Assembly (NCBI GenBank): GCA_024275815.1
Contig: JAJRYI010000243.1
Span: forward strand, 1-6,813
DNA length: 6,813 bases
Origin: Actinomycetes bacterium
GTDB lineage: Bacteria > Actinomycetota > Acidimicrobiia > Spongiisociales > UBA5794
Direction: 5' to 3'
Below the pieces are notes generated by a model. It searched no databases. It was given only the letters and a program-made list of their open reading frames with translations, and had not been told where the DNA came from. The first letter of the stretch is position 1; each line of letters opens with the position of its first letter. The position numbers and the translations under genes are program-made. Below, one piece after another: positions 5,368 to 6,813 of this stretch.

Positions 5368-6813
5368 GTGAGCACCGAGCAACGAATCGAACAACTCCGC
5401 GCACTTCGCGCGCGGGCCCTCGAGCCGGACAGCCAGCGCGCCGTCGATCGTCAGCACGACGCGGGGAAGTTGACCGCGAGAGAACGCGTCGAGGTTCTGC
5501 TCGACAAGGGTTCCTTTCAGGAGATCGACCCGTTCGTACAACACAACGCGACGAACTTCGGGATCGACAAGAAGCGGCCGCTCGGTGACGCCGTCGTCAC
5601 GGGCTGGGGCACCGTCGATGGGAGGAACGTCTTCATCTTCGCCGAGGACTTCACACGCTTTGGCGGTTCCCTCGGAGAAGTCGTTGCAGACAAGATCTGC
5701 AAGGTGATGGACCTCGCGCTCGAGACCGGCACGCCGATCATCGGCCTGAAGGACTCAGGTGGAGCACGCATCCAGGAAGGGGTTCTCGGCCTCAACGGCT
5801 ACGGCAAGATCTTCGAACGCAACGTGAGAGCCTCCGGTGTGATCCCACAGATCTCGGTGATCATGGGCCCATGCGCCGGCGGTGCCGTCTACTCCCCCGT
5901 CCTCACCGACTTCATCTATCAGGTCGAGGGCACCTCCCACCTGTTCATCACGGGGCCCGACGTGATCAAGACCGTGACGGGCGAAGAGGTCTCGATGGAC
6001 GACCTCGGAGGCGCCCACGCCCATGCGAGCCAGAGTGGAGTCACCCACTTCGTCGCCTCCGACGACCGCGCTGCTCTCGAAGAGGTCCGTTACTTGCTGT
6101 CGTTCCTCCCTTCCAACAACATGGAGGTACCCCCGTTCTTCACCCCTCTCGATGCTGCGGACCGTATGGACGAGGATCTCACCACGATCATCCCCGACTC
6201 GCCGAACCAGCCATACAACGTCACCAATGTGATCGAGAGCCTGGTCGACGACGGTGAGTTCTATGAGGTGCACGAGCACTGGGCCGGCAACATCGTCGTG
6301 GGCCTTGCCCGCCTCGACGGGTACACGATCGGCGTCGTTGCGAACCAACCTGCGGTCCTCGCCGGGACACTCGACATCAACGCATCGGTCAAGGCTGCCC
6401 GGTTCGTTCGCTTCTGCGACGCTTTCAACATCCCCCTCGTGACGCTCGTCGACGTACCCGGTTTCCTTCCCGGAGTCGACCAGGAACACAACGGGATCAT
6501 CAGACATGGGGCGAAGCTGCTCTACGCGTTCTCCGAAGCCACCGTGCCGCGGGTCACGGTGGTCATGCGCAAGGCGTACGGGGGTGCCTTCCTCGTCATG
6601 AACTCACGTGCCGTGCGCGCCGACGCTGTCTTCGCATGGCCCACCGCAGAGATCGCCGTCATGGGGGCCAAAGGTGCCGTCGATGTCATCCATCGCAGGG
6701 AGCTCGCCGCAGCCGAGGATCCTGAGCGTAAACGGGAGGAACTCGTCGCCGATTACGAGGATCGCTTCTCGAACCCCTACGTTGCAGCACAGTACGGCCT
6801 CGTCGATGACATC
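5368..6813 (+). CDS. Acyl-CoA carboxylase carboxyltransferase (beta) subunit, C-terminus off the right edge
   Basis: The first 482 codons of a gene of the PccB/AccB/AccD5 family, usually 510-540 residues, are present; about 30-55 are missing. The subunit moves the carboxyl group from carboxybiotin to an acyl-CoA (acetyl- or propionyl-CoA), giving malonyl- or methylmalonyl-CoA. It forms a ring-shaped hexamer with two crotonase-fold domains per chain. Visible motifs are KLTARERVEVLLDKGSF (34-50), FAEDFTRFGGSLGE (91-104), DSGGARIQEG (129-138), and the first oxyanion glycines in GPCAGGAVYSP (168-178; position 178 is V in fact, with SP at 176-177). In the second domain are GTLDINASVKAARFVRFCD (333-351), VDVPGFLPGVDQE (361-373), the second oxyanion site AYGGAFLVMNSR (403-414) and AWPTAEIAVMGAKGAVDV (423-440). 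The residue two after the GGA turn, Asp in propionyl-specific Streptomyces PccB, is Leu 409. The biotin-carrying alpha subunit is not in the window. The start is GTG with a strong ribosome binding site. Confidence 0.96.
   Translation, partial: MSTEQRIEQLRALRARALEPDSQRAVDRQHDAGKLTARERVEVLLDKGSFQEIDPFVQHNATNFGIDKKRPLGDAVVTGWGTVDGRNVFIFAEDFTRFGGSLGEVVADKICKVMDLALETGTPIIGLKDSGGARIQEGVLGLNGYGKIFERNVRASGVIPQISVIMGPCAGGAVYSPVLTDFIYQVEGTSHLFITGPDVIKTVTGEEVSMDDLGGAHAHASQSGVTHFVASDDRAALEEVRYLLSFLPSNNMEVPPFFTPLDAADRMDEDLTTIIPDSPNQPYNVTNVIESLVDDGEFYEVHEHWAGNIVVGLARLDGYTIGVVANQPAVLAGTLDINASVKAARFVRFCDAFNIPLVTLVDVPGFLPGVDQEHNGIIRHGAKLLYAFSEATVPRVTVVMRKAYGGAFLVMNSRAVRADAVFAWPTAEIAVMGAKGAVDVIHRRELAAAEDPERKREELVADYEDRFSNPYVAAQYGLVDDI

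Noticed and set aside
5755..6507. Minus-strand open frame of 250 codons
   Set aside because: It is antisense to the well-conserved carboxylase beta subunit and is highly acidic with D/V/G bias typical of shadow frames.

Overview
The window looks like ordinary chromosomal DNA of a high-GC actinobacterium. It has heavy G/C use at third codon positions, GTG and TTG starts, an FbiA/CofD-type coenzyme F420 gene, and a large membrane glycosyltransferase of a type I know from actinobacteria. The gamma-glutamyl ligase stands alone and is not fused into a mycobacterial-style FbiB. This makes a deep-branching lineage such as Acidimicrobiia more likely than Mycobacterium or Streptomyces relatives, but this is inference. 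Seven protein genes fill almost all of the window. I see no RNA genes, mobile elements, CRISPR arrays or long repeats.

Layout: (1) 1-1263, minus strand, is the N-terminal 421 codons of a membrane protein with a GT2-like domain; its C-terminus lies beyond the left edge. (2) 1309-2927, plus strand, is a two-gene coenzyme F420 operon, cofD/fbiA and cofE, which overlap by 4 bases (ATGA). (3) 2969-5310, minus strand, is a probable three-gene operon read right to left: a biotin protein ligase (birA), a dienelactone-hydrolase-like protein, and an NAD-dependent sugar-nucleotide epimerase. (4) 5368-6813, plus strand, is the first 482 codons of an acyl-CoA carboxylase carboxyltransferase (beta) subunit; it runs off the right edge. 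Intergenic gaps are short (about 2-57 bases), and the longest are the two divergent promoter regions and the convergent junction at 2928-2968.

How the genes work together: CofD and CofE make the F420 tail. CofD joins the Fo deazaflavin to a phospho-C3 unit, and CofE adds glutamates. BirA attaches biotin to the carrier domain of biotin-dependent carboxylases. Its neighbour across a 57-base divergent region is a subunit of exactly such an enzyme, so the pair makes biological sense.

The most unusual points are two apparently degenerate enzyme folds. The hydrolase-like protein seems to lack both the nucleophile and the catalytic histidine of its family. The glycosyltransferase N-domain seems to lack the acidic metal-binding and catalytic motifs usual in its relatives. 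I did not find convincing evidence of a wholly new multi-gene system.
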